Assembly: GCF_006569205.1 (NCBI RefSeq)
Contig: NZ_VIGD01000022.1
Location: 1 to 35,093 of the forward strand
Direction of reading: 5' to 3'
DNA length: 35,093 bases
Source: Ureibacillus terrenus
Lineage (GTDB): Bacteria; Bacillota; Bacilli; Bacillales_A; Planococcaceae
Of this stretch, positions 34,799 through 35,093 are shown one piece after another. Every line of letters starts with the position of its first letter. Positions within the stretch are counted from its first letter, which is position 1. The notes under the pieces are model-generated. The model was given only the letters and a program-made list of their open reading frames with translations. It was not told the origin of the DNA and did no database searches. Made by a program: the position numbers and the translations under genes.

Positions 34799-35093
34799 AT
34801 GAATTTTCCATCAGTGGATTATTCATGGCTCGGAAACGGGACGGTCATTGCGATGATCGCCATTGTCCACGTCATTATCAGCCATGGTGTAGCCATTGGA
34901 ACATCCGTTTTGACCGTATCTTTGGAACATCGAGCGTTTAAGACGAACAATCAAAAACTAGATGGGTTGGCCAAAAACATTGCGAAATGGATTTTAATCA
35001 TCACTACAACAGTAGGAGCGATGACCGGTGTGGGAATCTGGTTTTCGACAACGGTCATTCAGCCGGATTCGATTGGTTCTTTATTGCGAATCT
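34799..35093 (+). CDS. Cytochrome ubiquinol oxidase subunit I-like membrane protein (N-terminal part only)
   Basis: The gene runs off the window end after 98 codons. ATG 34799 has GAAGGGGGA upstream. The product starts MNFPSVDYSWLGNGTVIAMI and continues with a first membrane helix containing VHVIISHG and a second with KWILIITTTVGAMTGVGIWF. The early histidine and the G-A-x-T-G-V-G-x-W-F-S block resemble the N-terminal heme-binding helices of subunit I of cytochrome bd-type oxidases and related membrane cytochromes. The full length and any fused cytochrome domain cannot be seen. Confidence 0.55.
   Translation, partial: MNFPSVDYSWLGNGTVIAMIAIVHVIISHGVAIGTSVLTVSLEHRAFKTNNQKLDGLAKNIAKWILIITTTVGAMTGVGIWFSTTVIQPDSIGSLLRI

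Noticed and set aside
1..35093. CRISPR array, tRNA, rRNA or integrase with attachment site
   Set aside because: No regularly spaced repeats, no cloverleaf with CCA-type end, and no recombinase gene was found. The island has no recognisable att direct repeats by eye.

Overview
The window looks like a chromosome segment of a Gram-positive endospore-former of the Bacillales. The grounds are strong GGAGG-type ribosome binding sites with frequent TTG and GTG starts, two class I preQ1 riboswitches, a queF-queC-queD-queE set, an AdhT-type alcohol dehydrogenase, a paired CrcB fluoride channel and a DUF2200 protein. No species can be named from the sequence alone.

Region 1 (1-3274) is an AT-rich graveyard of insertion sequences. 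It holds one small intact membrane-protein gene, then an IS21 end with the tail of istB, an IS4-type transposase broken by a one-base deletion, an ISL3-type transposase tail and an IS66 tnpB remnant. None of these elements is intact.

Region 2 (3275-20883) is the centrepiece: 13 tightly packed genes, all on the minus strand, reading from about 20.9 kb down to 3.3 kb. In transcription order they are: HsdS-like specificity protein, 195-aa protein with a possible nuclease motif, 119-aa small protein, HsdM-type N6-adenine methylase, second HsdS-like protein, two unknown proteins of 361 and 359 aa, a 1350-aa P-loop ATPase with a long helical C-terminal half, a 269-aa protein, a NurA-like protein, a HerA-like ATPase, a 201-aa protein with a PD-(D/E)XK-like signature, and a Ser/Thr kinase fused to a TPR-like tail. 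The mix of methylase, specificity subunits, kinase, ATPases and nucleases, without HsdR, PglZ, BrxL or DrmA/B, fits the methylation-associated defence systems (MADS and MADS-like) best. Most likely the methylase with one or both S subunits marks self DNA, while the kinase, the large ATPase and the HerA/NurA pair sense or destroy unmarked phage DNA. Several subunits match no family I know.

Region 3 (20884-21315) is a gene-free boundary with an operon promoter and terminators. Region 4 (21316-35093) is ordinary core genome with visibly higher GC. It contains L-asparaginase, a solitary purC with an unusual motif, an internally deleted YczE-like membrane protein, a 51-aa membrane peptide, adhT and a LysR regulator. 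These are followed by the queuosine-precursor genes under two preQ1 riboswitches that use different expression platforms, a DUF5412 protein, an alpha/beta hydrolase, DUF2200, two crcB genes, a quinone-oxidoreductase-like enzyme, a Tyr/Asn/Trp-rich cupin protein and the start of a cytochrome oxidase-like membrane protein cut by the window end.

No tRNA, rRNA, CRISPR array or replication origin was seen.
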